A stretch of DNA of 64,000 bases from CAVPDE01 sp963707125 (GTDB lineage Bacteria; Desulfobacterota; DSM-4660; Desulfatiglandales; HGW-15), in NCBI GenBank assembly GCA_963707125.1, contig CAVPOU010000016.1:62001-126000 (forward strand). The letters are read 5' to 3'. Below the pieces are notes generated by a model, which made no database searches, was not told the DNA's origin, and was given only the letters and a program-made list of their open reading frames with translations. Position 1 is the first letter of the stretch; every line of letters begins with the position of its first letter. The translations under genes and the position numbers were made by a program. This document shows, piece by piece, positions 1 through 8,258 of this stretch.

Positions 1-6
1 CTGCGA

Positions 7-363
7 ATGCTGAACTGGCTGGTTCTGCTGGCCCTCTCCTCGGCAGGCTATTTCATCATGAGTCCTTTCTGGACCGCAGGATTGATTCTGGGGGGATTGA
101 TCGCGATCGCGAATTTCAATGTCCTGCAGCACACCATTCGCGGAGCTTTTTCCACTGAAGGAATTCACCAAGGCGCGAAGTTCTCAATCGTTGGGAAATA
201 CTACCTTCGACTGCTTGCCCTGGGGGGTATCCTCTATTTCCTTATCACACGGGGGTGGATCGACCCTGTGGGGCTTGTGGTCGGGCTTTCTACCGTATTG
301 CTGAGCATTGTCGGGTTAGGGATTGGCTTGGCTCTCAGAACAAGGACCAGGGAGGCGATTTAG
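7..363 (+). CDS. atpI: ATP synthase subunit I-like protein, possibly 5'-incomplete
   Basis: Small hydrophobic protein with about four membrane segments (residues ~2-18, 23-40, 65-82, 87-109), the usual form of the AtpI/subunit I family, which helps c-ring assembly or ion supply to F0. Identification rests mainly on position: it ends 2 bp before atpB and lies in the same order as in other deltaproteobacterial atpI-atpB-atpE clusters. The first visible ATG is only 6 bases from the window edge, and the reading frame is open to the edge, so the true start may lie upstream. Confidence 0.75.
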   Translation: MLNWLVLLALSSAGYFIMSPFWTAGLILGGLIAIANFNVLQHTIRGAFSTEGIHQGAKFSIVGKYYLRLLALGGILYFLITRGWIDPVGLVVGLSTVLLSIVGLGIGLALRTRTREAI

Positions 364-365
364 GC

Positions 366-1055
366 ATGGAGCATCATTATTACTTTCTTGTTGAAATCCT
401 GAGCGGCCTTGGGTTGGGGCATTTTGCGCACCAAGCGGCTCATGTGATTCACAGCTGGCTGGTCATGGTCATTCTGATTGTCGGATCACTCTTGCTTGTG
501 AAGGGCATTCAAATGATCCCGAGAAGGGGACAAAATGTCATTGAGGTGGTCATTCAGAGTCTTGAGAATTTCATGGTGGAGATCACAGGCCCGGAGGGAA
601 AAATTTTCTTCCCTTACATTGCCACGATTTTCTTTTACATCCTCATCTCCAATTTAATCGGCCTCGTTCCCGGTTTCCTATCGCCGACAGCGAACGTCAA
701 CACCACGCTTTCGTTGGCCCTTTGCACCTTTGTCCTCACCCATGCGATCGGGATCAAATACCACGGAGCAAAGTACATCAAGCACTTCTTGGGGCCAATG
801 TTGATTCTTGCACCGCTCATGTTGGTGATTGAGGTGATCGGTCATCTGGCAAGGGTGATGTCTTTGACGATGCGGCTTTTCGGAAACATCTTTGGCAAAG
901 AGAAACTCCTGGGGATCCTTTTTGGGCTGGCGGGTCTGTATTTGGCCCCGCTTCCTGTTCTGTTCCTGGGAATTCTTGTGAGCTTTATTCAGGCTGTGGT
1001 TTTTATGCTTCTTTCCATCATGTATTTTGCGGGCGCCATGGAAGAGGCCCACTAA
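366..1055 (+). CDS. atpB: F0F1 ATP synthase subunit a
   Basis: Stator a subunit of the F0 motor, forming the ion half-channels against the c-ring in the inner membrane. The 229-residue product has 5-6 membrane helices. The essential arginine is visible as R170 in LTMRLFGNIFGKE, the counterpart of the E. coli aR210 region. The ATG at 366 begins the conserved protein two bases after the atpI stop; the frame stays open upstream but that extension only overlaps atpI. Co-transcription with atpI and atpE is likely. No b, delta or F1 genes follow, so F1 must be encoded elsewhere. Confidence 0.96.
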   Translation: MEHHYYFLVEILSGLGLGHFAHQAAHVIHSWLVMVILIVGSLLLVKGIQMIPRRGQNVIEVVIQSLENFMVEITGPEGKIFFPYIATIFFYILISNLIGLVPGFLSPTANVNTTLSLALCTFVLTHAIGIKYHGAKYIKHFLGPMLILAPLMLVIEVIGHLARVMSLTMRLFGNIFGKEKLLGILFGLAGLYLAPLPVLFLGILVSFIQAVVFMLLSIMYFAGAMEEAH

Positions 1056-1084
1056 AACGAACGCATTTAATTGGTTGCCAATCA

Positions 1085-1139
1085 GCCCCCTCACCCCGCC
1101 CTCTCCCCCAAGTCGGGGGAGAGGGAAAGGGTGAGGGGG
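1085..1139. repeat. GC-rich palindromic repeat (CCCTCACC/GGTGAGGG family), copy 1
   Basis: Inverted repeat with arms of the form CCCCCTCACCC..CCCTCTCCCCC and the complement, separated by a 5-base loop. It lies between atpB and atpE. Related palindromes occur at 8195-8246 and 37270-37309. The flank toward atpB (TTGGTTGCCAATCAG) is similar, reverse-complemented, to the flank of the 8.2-kb copy, so the conserved unit is longer than the hairpin. Confidence 0.85.
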
Positions 1140-1262
1140 AGGCCTCTAAAGTAAGAAGATTTACTGCGTTCGCATTAGATTGAGACAGGCGGTAGAAACG
1201 GGGTCGTGAGCCTGAGAATATAGTGTCGCACGAAAGTGCAAAATTCAAAGAAGGGGGTTCAT

Positions 1263-1640
1263 ATGGCGAAAAAGGGTTTTATTGCGAATTTGAGTGGGAT
1301 GATGGTGCTGGGATTGACGTCGACGGCTCTCGCCGCGGAAGGGGCAGCTCAGGCAGCAGGGTTGTGGACATTCTTCGGAATCGCGATTGCTTGCGGGGTT
1401 GGAATCGGCCTTGCGGCCATGGGGACAGGGATCGGCATGGGCAATGCCATTAACGGCGCGCTTCAGGGCACGGCAAGGAACCCTGAAGCGGGCGGCAAGA
1501 TCATGACCACCATGATCATCGGCTTGGCTCTCATCGAGTCCCTGTGTATTTATGCCCTGGTCATTTGTTTCATTCTCGTGTTCAAGATCCCGAACCTTGG
1601 GCCGATGCACGATGCCATTGTGAAAAGCCTCGGCGGCTGA
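1263..1640 (+). CDS. atpE: F0F1 ATP synthase subunit c
   Basis: Proteolipid forming the rotating c-ring. The product is 125 residues, longer than the usual 75-90, because of a ~30-residue N-terminal extension that looks like a signal sequence (hydrophobic run ending TALAAEGA). Helix 1 carries the glycine-rich GTGIGMGNAING, the polar loop is ARNPEAGG, and the ion-binding glutamate is E92 in GLALIESLCIY. The start at ATG 1263 follows AAGAAGGGGG; an in-frame start at 1236 has no such site. The binding site has E92, S93 and Y97 as in sodium-binding rings but M59 where those rings have glutamine, which favours protons (inference). Confidence 0.95.
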   Translation: MAKKGFIANLSGMMVLGLTSTALAAEGAAQAAGLWTFFGIAIACGVGIGLAAMGTGIGMGNAINGALQGTARNPEAGGKIMTTMIIGLALIESLCIYALVICFILVFKIPNLGPMHDAIVKSLGG

Positions 1641-1653
1641 TCCATGGAAATCT

Positions 1654-1679
1654 GCTGGGCGGGTTTCCACCCGCCCAGC
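1654..1679 (+). terminator. Strong hairpin after atpE
   Basis: A perfect 11-bp stem (GCTGGGCGGGT / ACCCGCCCAGC) with a TTCC loop begins 13 bases after the atpE stop codon. It is followed by CTTGTC rather than a true T-run, so it may be a weak terminator or an mRNA 3'-end stabiliser. Confidence 0.6.
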
Positions 1680-1794
1680 CTTGTCAAGTCGAAAAGACTT
1701 GCGGAGCATCGCGACACGAAGATCTCAATCCTCAGTCATGCCGCTATGCCATGTATGATTTCGCACCCGGATAGGGCTGCGTTATGAGTTCTAC

Positions 1795-4626
1795 TCAAGA
1801 CAGTGCTGAAGCCGCCAGAACCTTCCTCAGGAACTGGCCTGTGTAAGAGTCTTTCATTTGAGCGATTTCTTCCGGTGTGCCTGCCCCCACAAGATAGCCT
1901 CCCCTGTCTCCGCCTTCCGGACCCAGATCGATGATGTGATCGGCCGTTTTGATGACATCGAGGTTGTGCTCGATGACGACGACCGTATTGTTGAGCTCCA
2001 CCAGGTGGTTCAATACTTCGAGGAGTTTCCGGATATCGGCAAAATGGAGTCCGGTGGTCGGTTCGTCGAGAAGGTAGAGCGTTCTTCCTGTATCCCTTTT
2101 GCTCAACTCCCTGGAGAGTTTCACTCGTTGGGCTTCACCCCCTGAGAGCGTGACCGCCGACTGCCCGAGGGTGATATACCCGAGACCCACATCGATCAAT
2201 GTCTTGAGCTTGCCTTTGATGTTCGGCACATGCTCAAAAAAGCTGTAAGCCTGGAGGACGGTCATGCCGAGGACATCCGCTATGTGGTAGCCCTTGTACT
2301 TGACCTCGAGCGTATCCCGGTTGAACCGAAGGCCCCGACAGGCGTCGCAGGTCACATACACGTCAGGGAGAAAGTGCATCTCGATCTTGAGGATGCCGTC
2401 GCCATTGCAGGCCTCGCACCGTCCCCCCTTCACATTGAAGCTGAACCTTCCCGGTTTGTAGCCTCTCACCCTTGCATCAGGCAGCAGGGCAAAGAGGTCC
2501 CGGATGTGGCCGAAGACCCCGGTATAGGTGGCCGGATTGGATCGAGGCGTTCTCCCGATCGGGCTCTGATCAATGCGGATGACCTTATCGATAGGGTGGG
2601 TCCCTTGTACCGCCTTCACGTTCCCGACTTTCCCCTTTGAGCGATAGAGCCTTTGAGCCAGGGCGGGATAGAGGATTTCATTGATGAGGCTGCTCTTGCC
2701 GGATCCAGAAACCCCTGTCACACAGGTGAAGGTGCCGAGAGGAATTTCCACCCGGATGTCCTTGAGATTGTTGTGCCTGGCTCCTTCAATCACGATCGCA
2801 GAATGGTTAGGGCTCCTTCTTGATTTAGGCAAAGGAATGCATTGTCTTCCTGAGAGGTATTGCCCCGTCAGAGAAGACTCGCTCTTCAGCAGTTCACGGG
2901 GAGGTCCTTGAAAGACAATTTCTCCGCCGTTGACCCCTGCGCCCGGGCCCATGTCAACAACGAAATCCGAAGAAAGGATGGTCTCTGCGTCGTGCTCGAC
3001 AACAAGAACCGTGTTTCCGAGATCTCTTAACCGCCTCAGGTTCTGAAGAAGTCGGAGATTGTCCCTCTGGTGAAGGCCGATGCTGGGTTCGTCAAGAACA
3101 TAGAGAACTCCCGCCAGCCCTGAACCGATCTGGGTGGCCAACCGGATCCTCTGATCCTCCCCTCCGGACAGAGTGGACGCAGGCCTGTCCAGGGAAAGGT
3201 AGTCGAGACCGACGCTTCTCAGGAACCAGATCCGTTCACGGATCTCTTTAAGAACCCTTTCCGCGATGGCTTTCTCTTTTGGGTCGAGCTGGAGATCCTG
3301 GAAGAAGTCGTAGGTTCTCTCGATCGATAAAGCGGTGACGTCCTGGATGGAGAGGTGATGGAGAGTCACGGCAAGGGGAACGGGCTTCAATCTTGCCCCT
3401 TTGCACGACGGGCAAGGCTGGATACTCAAGAACTTTTCGATTTCTTCCCGGATGACGTAGGACTCCGTTTCGCGATACCGTCTTTCGAGATTCGGGATCA
3501 CGCCTTCAAATGGCCGCTTGTAATAGTGACGGTGATCGTCCCGTTCGAAATAGAATTTGATTGCCTCCTTGCCGGAACCGTGGAGAAAGATCTCCTGCAC
3601 TTTCCTGGGGAGATCCTTGTAAGGAGTATACACGTCTACATGGTAGTGCTGGCAGATGGCATCAAGCATCTGCTGAAAGTAAACGGATTGGCGAGTGGCC
3701 CAGGGAGCAATCGCTCCTTCTCTCAGCGACAGATCCGGATTGGGCACGATGAGTTCGGGGTCAAAGTGTCGCTTCGTGCCGAGACCGCTGCATTCAGGAC
3801 ATGCCCCCTGGGGGTTGTTGAAGGAGAACATTTGGGGGGTCAATTCGGGGATGCTGATGCTGCAATTTATGCAGGCTGCTTTTTGGCTGAAAAAAATCTC
3901 CCTTTCTCCCGGAATCTCTGCGAGGGCTTGACCCTCAGAAAGGTTAAGAGTGAGTTCCATGGAGTCTGTGAGGCGGCGCCTGATTTCCCTGCTCACGACC
4001 AACCGATCAACGATCACGCTGATCGTATGCTTCTTGCTTTTCTCAAGAAGGATGTTTTCCTCCAGGAGTCTGATCTCCCCGTCGATCTTGGCCCGGGTGA
4101 AGCCGTCCTTTCTGAGTTTATGGAGGAGTTGAGCATGCTCTCCTTTCTTTGACTCGACGAGGGGCGCCAGGATCTGGATGCTGGTCCCTTCCGGGAGGGC
4201 CATGACCTGATCGATAATTTGCTGCGTTGTCTGCGGAGCAATCTCCAGGCCGCACTGGGGGCAGTGGGGCTTGCCTATCCTTGCAAAGAGAAGTCGCAGG
4301 TAATCATAGATTTCAGTCACGGTGCCCACGGTGGACCGGGGATTCCCGCTGGCCGTTCTTTGCTCGATAGAAATCGCAGGGGAGAGGCCTTCGATGGCAT
4401 CCACATTCGGTTTGTCCATCTGTTCCAGGAACTGGCGGGCATAGGCCGAGAGGGATTCCACATAGCGCCTTTGCCCCTCGGCATAGATGGTGTCAAAGGC
4501 AAGAGAGGATTTGCCCGACCCTGACAAACCCGTGATCACCACGAGCTTGTTCCGGGGGATATCCAGGGAAAGGTTCTTGAGGTTGTGCTGTCTGGCACCG
4601 CGGATTTTGATGTAATCAGTGGTCAT
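1795..4626 (-). CDS. uvrA: Excinuclease ABC subunit A
   Basis: Damage-recognition ATPase of nucleotide excision repair; cytoplasmic, works with UvrB and UvrC. The 943-residue length is normal. Two ABC modules are visible: Walker A GLSGSGKSSLAF (~residue 33) and GVSGSGKSSLINE (~640), and signatures LSGGEDQRIRLATQIGSG (~490) and LSGGEAQRVKLSRELSKR (~840). Zinc-binding cysteine pairs occur as CPQCG, CINC..CPEC, CPSC and CEAC..CDAC. The first signature has Asp where Ala is usual (GGEDQ). Monocistronic as far as can be seen; separated from pdxA by a paired hairpin repeat. Confidence 0.98.
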   Translation of the reverse strand: MTTDYIKIRGARQHNLKNLSLDIPRNKLVVITGLSGSGKSSLAFDTIYAEGQRRYVESLSAYARQFLEQMDKPNVDAIEGLSPAISIEQRTASGNPRSTVGTVTEIYDYLRLLFARIGKPHCPQCGLEIAPQTTQQIIDQVMALPEGTSIQILAPLVESKKGEHAQLLHKLRKDGFTRAKIDGEIRLLEENILLEKSKKHTISVIVDRLVVSREIRRRLTDSMELTLNLSEGQALAEIPGEREIFFSQKAACINCSISIPELTPQMFSFNNPQGACPECSGLGTKRHFDPELIVPNPDLSLREGAIAPWATRQSVYFQQMLDAICQHYHVDVYTPYKDLPRKVQEIFLHGSGKEAIKFYFERDDHRHYYKRPFEGVIPNLERRYRETESYVIREEIEKFLSIQPCPSCKGARLKPVPLAVTLHHLSIQDVTALSIERTYDFFQDLQLDPKEKAIAERVLKEIRERIWFLRSVGLDYLSLDRPASTLSGGEDQRIRLATQIGSGLAGVLYVLDEPSIGLHQRDNLRLLQNLRRLRDLGNTVLVVEHDAETILSSDFVVDMGPGAGVNGGEIVFQGPPRELLKSESSLTGQYLSGRQCIPLPKSRRSPNHSAIVIEGARHNNLKDIRVEIPLGTFTCVTGVSGSGKSSLINEILYPALAQRLYRSKGKVGNVKAVQGTHPIDKVIRIDQSPIGRTPRSNPATYTGVFGHIRDLFALLPDARVRGYKPGRFSFNVKGGRCEACNGDGILKIEMHFLPDVYVTCDACRGLRFNRDTLEVKYKGYHIADVLGMTVLQAYSFFEHVPNIKGKLKTLIDVGLGYITLGQSAVTLSGGEAQRVKLSRELSKRDTGRTLYLLDEPTTGLHFADIRKLLEVLNHLVELNNTVVVIEHNLDVIKTADHIIDLGPEGGDRGGYLVGAGTPEEIAQMKDSYTGQFLRKVLAASALS

Positions 4627-4653
4627 AGATCAGGATCATTGAATATTTAGCTC

Positions 4654-4742
4654 GGTGGCACGGACAAACTTTGTTTGTCCGTGGGATCACACTGTGATCT
4701 GCATTCTCTATCACGGACAAACTTCGTTTGTCCGTGCCACCC
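4654..4742. repeat. Paired inverted palindromes between uvrA and pdxA (REP/BIME-like)
   Basis: Two near-identical hairpins, CACGGACAAA-CTTTG-TTTGTCCGTG at 4659-4683 and CACGGACAAA-CTTCG-TTTGTCCGTG at 4712-4736, lie 28 bases apart. The outer flanks GGTGG and CCACC are also complementary, so the whole 89-bp unit is an inverted repeat. It sits between the 3' end of pdxA and the 5' end of uvrA, and the pdxA stop codon is inside the second hairpin. Confidence 0.85.
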
Positions 4743-5739
4743 GTTCTCTGTTTTTCGCCATTTGGACCGCCATTCTGATCGCAGCTTTGAGACTGGACGG
4801 ATCGGCAATATCCTTCCCTGCAATGTCGTAGGCTGTCCCGTGATCCACCGAAGTCCTGACAATGGGCATGCCCAAAGTGACGTTCACGGCGTCTGAGAAA
4901 TGAAGAAGCTTTAAGGGAATGAGCCCCTGGTCATGGTACATGGCAACAACCGCATCGAATTCTCCCCCTGCCGCTCTGAAAAAAAGACTGTCCGCAGAGA
5001 AGGGGCCTTCCACCTGATGCCCCTCGGCCTTTGCCTTTTGGATAGCGGGCCTGATGACTTCTTCTTCCTCTTTGCCGAAAAGCCCTTCTTCTCCAGCGTG
5101 GGGATTGAGAGCGGCGACTGCGATTCGTGGGTTCCTCAGACCGAAATCCTGTTGAAGAGCCCGGGAGGTGACTGAAATGGTTTTGTAGACCTTTTCCTTG
5201 CTCAGAAGAAGAGGAACCTCTCTCAGGGAACAATGAATGGTGACGAGGGCAACACGGAGCTTCTCTCCTGCGAGCATCATCACATAGTCCTCACAGCGGG
5301 TAAGTGAGGCAATCAACTGGGTGTGGCCTTCGTACGCGTGGCCTGCCTGCTGCATAAGGGACTTGCTGATCGGGCAGGTAACCACTGCGGAGAGTTCATT
5401 TCTCTTGGCCATCTCCACGGCGGTGACAATGCAGTTCACCATGGCCATTCCGCCTTCCACCTTTGGGATTCCCGGAGTGAGGACACCTCGCTCCAAGTTG
5501 CACACCGCGATCAGATCGATCTGACCTGGCTTGCCTTGGGCTTCGGAGGGATGGGTGATTTCTCTGATGGCCGGGATACGCTTTTTGCCGACACAGAGCT
5601 TCAACGCACCCCGGTCACCGAATACGAGAGGACGACAGAAGTCATAGATCTTCGGATCGGAAAGGGCCTTCACAATGATCTCCGGTCCGATCCCCGCCGG
5701 ATCACCCATGGTGATGCCAATAAAGGGTCGTTTTCTCAA
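4711..5739 (-). CDS. pdxA: 4-hydroxythreonine-4-phosphate dehydrogenase
   Basis: NAD-dependent oxidative decarboxylase of vitamin B6 synthesis. The family start RPFIGITMGDPAGIGPE is intact, and further motifs include EGHTQL (metal/substrate histidine region), HAGE and YHDQGLIPLK. I chose the TTG at 5739 because AGGAAG lies 6 bases upstream and it begins exactly at the conserved domain, giving 342 residues (family ~330). The frame is open ~50 codons further upstream without homology. The last eight codons (RTNEVCP and stop) are contributed by the 4712-4736 palindrome, so the native C-terminus has been replaced or extended by the repeat. Confidence 0.95.
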   Translation of the reverse strand: MRKRPFIGITMGDPAGIGPEIIVKALSDPKIYDFCRPLVFGDRGALKLCVGKKRIPAIREITHPSEAQGKPGQIDLIAVCNLERGVLTPGIPKVEGGMAMVNCIVTAVEMAKRNELSAVVTCPISKSLMQQAGHAYEGHTQLIASLTRCEDYVMMLAGEKLRVALVTIHCSLREVPLLLSKEKVYKTISVTSRALQQDFGLRNPRIAVAALNPHAGEEGLFGKEEEEVIRPAIQKAKAEGHQVEGPFSADSLFFRAAGGEFDAVVAMYHDQGLIPLKLLHFSDAVNVTLGMPIVRTSVDHGTAYDIAGKDIADPSSLKAAIRMAVQMAKNRERVARTNEVCP

Positions 5740-6131
5740 GTTGCTTCCTTCCCTATCAGATTTCTCTTTCCTGGTGCCGTCCTCCGCAGCCCCGCTACAG
5801 GCGCGGCGCAAGATGGAGGAGAGGTTAGGTGAGGGGGATACATCTGTCAAATGATTTAAGAAAAGAAAGATGAATTCGCAACAGGAGGGCGGCATTTTTC
5901 CGAACTCCCTCAGAAGATAGATTTTCCCCCAAAATTGCCCATCTATGACAATTTTCGCTTATTCTTCCAAGTAGAGGTCTTCTTTGTCTAAAATTTAAGC
6001 TATTGAAATAATTAGATAAAAATATAGGCCACAGGAACTCGTTCCCACTCATAGAAGTGGTACAGCCATTGCATAAACAAATAATCGTAAGAAAATGAAA
6101 AGACTTATGAGACACCCCAAAGGAGCTAACA
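5740..6131. other. Intergenic region, no gene seen
   Basis: About 390 bases between divergent pdxA and the secreted-protein gene. The left half has GC-rich sequence with CCGCTACAGGCGCGGCG. The right half (5930-6060) is AT-rich and should hold promoters for one or both genes; a TTGAAA at ~6004 is followed by A/T-rich sequence but no convincing -10 at proper spacing. Possible antisense frames here show no recognisable protein. Confidence 0.4.
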
Positions 6132-6161
6132 ATGAAAGACCATGGGAAAGGATGGGGATGA
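6132..6161 (+). CDS. Nine-codon upstream ORF with strong ribosome-binding site
   Basis: ATG at 6132 is preceded by AAAGGAGCTAACA, the best Shine-Dalgarno in the region. It reads nine codons (MKDHGKGWG) to a TGA that overlaps the ATG at 6158 as ATGA. This is the classical arrangement for translational coupling, with ribosomes terminating on the leader and restarting on the secreted-protein gene. It may instead reveal that the main gene once started at 6132 and suffered an early frameshift. No homology can be judged at this length. Confidence 0.4.
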   Translation: MKDHGKGWG

Positions 6162-6883
6162 GGAAGATTTGTTTCCTGATTCTTGCCTTTGTCTTCGTGG
6201 GATCGATCCCGTCGATCGTTTTGAGCGAAGATGTCTTTGCGCCCGTCAAGAAGGTCTACATGAATGACGGAAAGATGATCGAATGTCAGATGGGGTGGCT
6301 AGACGGAGCCAGGATGATATGTCGGAAGTTCGGAGGCAATGTTACCCTGCCCCTTCAGAGTGTCAATTTTGAAAAAACTTTCCCAAAGTATCAGAACGTG
6401 GATGGAGAAACGGTTCTCCTTGTTCATCCCGGCCCCAGATACCAAGACGAGAACATCGTCATATCAAACGTGCGAATGGTGCGCGGATCAGAAAGCCAAA
6501 CCAAAAGCTCCTGCCTTGTGGTCTTCGAAATCATGAACAGAGGGGATCCCTGCGAAGTCCGCATTGTGGTCAACGCTCTGGATGCGCAAGGCAAGATCCT
6601 GCATCAAATGGATGTCACTTCGGAATCAAGGCTCGATACGGGAGAGTCGTCCATTCTGAAAAGATGGATGGACGGGGCAGGAGCCGCCCTGGAAAACCAG
6701 ATGAGCTTTCTTAAAGTCAGCCATGTGGAGAGAAGAAATGTCCTGGAAAGCCTTTTGAATGGGAAGAAAGCGGATTACAAGACGACGGGTTCTGCGGCGG
6801 ATGCGAACAAGGACAAGGTCAGGGAGGAGAAGATCAGAGCCTTGAAAGAGACTTTCCTGAAAGAAAGGCCTCCGTCTCCTTAG
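6158..6883 (+). CDS. Secreted protein of unknown function
   Basis: The 241-residue product begins with a typical signal peptide (MRKICFLILAFVFVGSIPSI, cleavage probably after SIVLSEDVFA). The mature part opens with KKVYMNDGKMIECQMGWLDG, which looks like a small beta-rich domain, and is followed by a second beta-rich segment with EIMNRGDPCEVRIVVNALD and a lysine/glutamate-rich C-terminus. I do not recognise a family. The start at 6158 is taken because the signal peptide begins there; the frame is open to 6095. It lies 15 bp upstream of the zinc-ribbon membrane protein and is probably co-transcribed with it. Confidence 0.75.
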   Translation: MRKICFLILAFVFVGSIPSIVLSEDVFAPVKKVYMNDGKMIECQMGWLDGARMICRKFGGNVTLPLQSVNFEKTFPKYQNVDGETVLLVHPGPRYQDENIVISNVRMVRGSESQTKSSCLVVFEIMNRGDPCEVRIVVNALDAQGKILHQMDVTSESRLDTGESSILKRWMDGAGAALENQMSFLKVSHVERRNVLESLLNGKKADYKTTGSAADANKDKVREEKIRALKETFLKERPPSP

Positions 6884-6898
6884 AAAGGATAATCCAAA

Positions 6899-8242
6899 AT
6901 GTTGGACCAGGTGGAAGTCTTCTGTCCTCATTGTTTTGCCAATTACTTTGTCTCTCCGGAAAGGATTCCTGAAGAGGGCGTCACGACTCCTTGCAAGAAG
7001 TGCGGTAAATCCTTCACCATGGTGAAGGATTCCGGAGACCCGGTCAGGGATAGAGCGAGCCGCCAGCAGGGTTTTGTGGTTGTCCATGCCAAGAGGCGGA
7101 GGGAGACCGAACAGGACATCGATGGTGCTTCCTCCAGAGCAATGCCTCGGAGGAAGTCAGCCGCAACGGGACTGTTCAAGACAAAAGGCTTTAAGCTTGG
7201 CGTCTGTGCGGCAGGAATTGTCCTCGTCGTTGTGCTAGGCGTCTTTTACCTGTGGAAGTACTCTGTTCACAACCAGTTCGAAAAAAGTCTGAGAAATACA
7301 CTGGCCCAGGCCTCCAATGGACGGTTTGAATTTAAGCTGGAGGATATAAAATTTTCCGCTCTTGGAGGGCTCACCCGGGAGAAAGGGTGTCTCTATGGGC
7401 TGGCCCTCAGTGATCGAGAGGCACGGAAGATTTTGTATTATGCCGACAGAGTCTATTTTCAGATAGATCCCTCCAAAAAGCAATTCGTCACAGAGCCGTT
7501 CACCATGCGTGTCAATGTTTATAATACGAAAATCATTCTGAACGGCTGTGTGTTCGAAGCGGCTGGGTCCGATGGATGGCATGCAACCTTCAGAACAAAA
7601 GAAGCCACCGCAGAGATTGAAGGAATGGATGTGTTCACGGGGCAGAAGCTGGAGTTGACACTGGGTTTCAAAGGCGGAGATTGGAACGCGGATCCCCGCT
7701 TTGTCCTGGGGGATGCGCAGCTTTCCTTAAAGGTCAAGCTCGTCGCATCCCTGAGTGAGAAAATCACGAATGACGTGGATATTCTGTTCACCCTCAAGAA
7801 CGCACTCCTTCCAAAACAGGCCGACGGGGCGCAGGCAGGGGCAGGGAAGTACAGTGAGACCATGAGAACGAAATGGGGGGAGAGCGGAACCGTTGCCAGT
7901 ATTGATCGATGCTCTCTCAACCTCCTCAGCTCTGCCGTACAACTGGCCGGGAAATTGGAGTTTCACAACCCGCTGGATGAGAGTGATCTGGACTTATCGT
8001 TCAGGGCAAAGGATTTCAGCCGCATCATGAAGTTCCTTCACCGGATGAACAGCGAGACCTTTGACAAGATTGTTTTGATGCTGGTCGCTCTCGATGAGAA
8101 CAAGGTGAACGTCTACGCTCCAAGCACGGATTCCCTGGATCTGAACTTGTCCTACAAGACTTCCAAGATCAAAATCAACGAACAGGAAGTAACGCCCCTC
8201 ACCCTTCCCCTCTCCCCCGGCTTGGGGGAGAGGGCGGGGTGA
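6899..8242 (+). CDS. Zinc-ribbon (MJ0042-type) single-pass membrane protein
   Basis: N-terminal zinc ribbon with CPHC at residues ~8-11 and CKKC at ~33-36, in the VEVFCPHCFANYFV context of the MJ0042 finger family seen in deltaproteobacterial envelope proteins. A basic linker follows, then one membrane helix (~103-121, GVCAAGIVLVVVLGVFYLW) and a ~310-residue extracytoplasmic domain of unknown fold. Start ATG 6899 has AAAGGAT 9 bases upstream. The last ~15 residues (TPLTLPLSPGLGERAG) are encoded by the GC-palindrome repeat at 8195-8246, whose GGTGAGG provides the stop, so the native C-terminus is probably lost. Function unknown; likely partner of the secreted protein just upstream. Confidence 0.8.
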   Translation: MLDQVEVFCPHCFANYFVSPERIPEEGVTTPCKKCGKSFTMVKDSGDPVRDRASRQQGFVVVHAKRRRETEQDIDGASSRAMPRRKSAATGLFKTKGFKLGVCAAGIVLVVVLGVFYLWKYSVHNQFEKSLRNTLAQASNGRFEFKLEDIKFSALGGLTREKGCLYGLALSDREARKILYYADRVYFQIDPSKKQFVTEPFTMRVNVYNTKIILNGCVFEAAGSDGWHATFRTKEATAEIEGMDVFTGQKLELTLGFKGGDWNADPRFVLGDAQLSLKVKLVASLSEKITNDVDILFTLKNALLPKQADGAQAGAGKYSETMRTKWGESGTVASIDRCSLNLLSSAVQLAGKLEFHNPLDESDLDLSFRAKDFSRIMKFLHRMNSETFDKIVLMLVALDENKVNVYAPSTDSLDLNLSYKTSKIKINEQEVTPLTLPLSPGLGERAG

Positions 8243-8246
8243 GGGG
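8195..8246. repeat. GC-rich palindromic repeat (CCCTCACC/GGTGAGGG family), copy 2
   Basis: Palindrome CCCCTCACCC..CCCTCTCCCCC-GGCTT-GGGGGAGAGGG..GGTGAGGGG, followed by CTGAATGACAATCAATTAATTG, matching the flank of the 1.1-kb copy in reverse orientation. It overlaps the 3' end of the zinc-ribbon gene and supplies its final codons and stop. Confidence 0.85.
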
Positions 8247-8258
8247 GCTGAATGACAA

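Noticed and set aside
1263..1640. Sodium-driven ATP synthase
   Set aside because: The helix-1 Gln required in known sodium c-rings is Met here; E-S and Tyr alone are not sufficient.
3355..4152. 265-codon plus-strand frame opposite uvrA
   Set aside because: It lies wholly antisense to conserved uvrA codons and has no ribosome-binding site or domain pattern; a shadow of GC-rich codon use.
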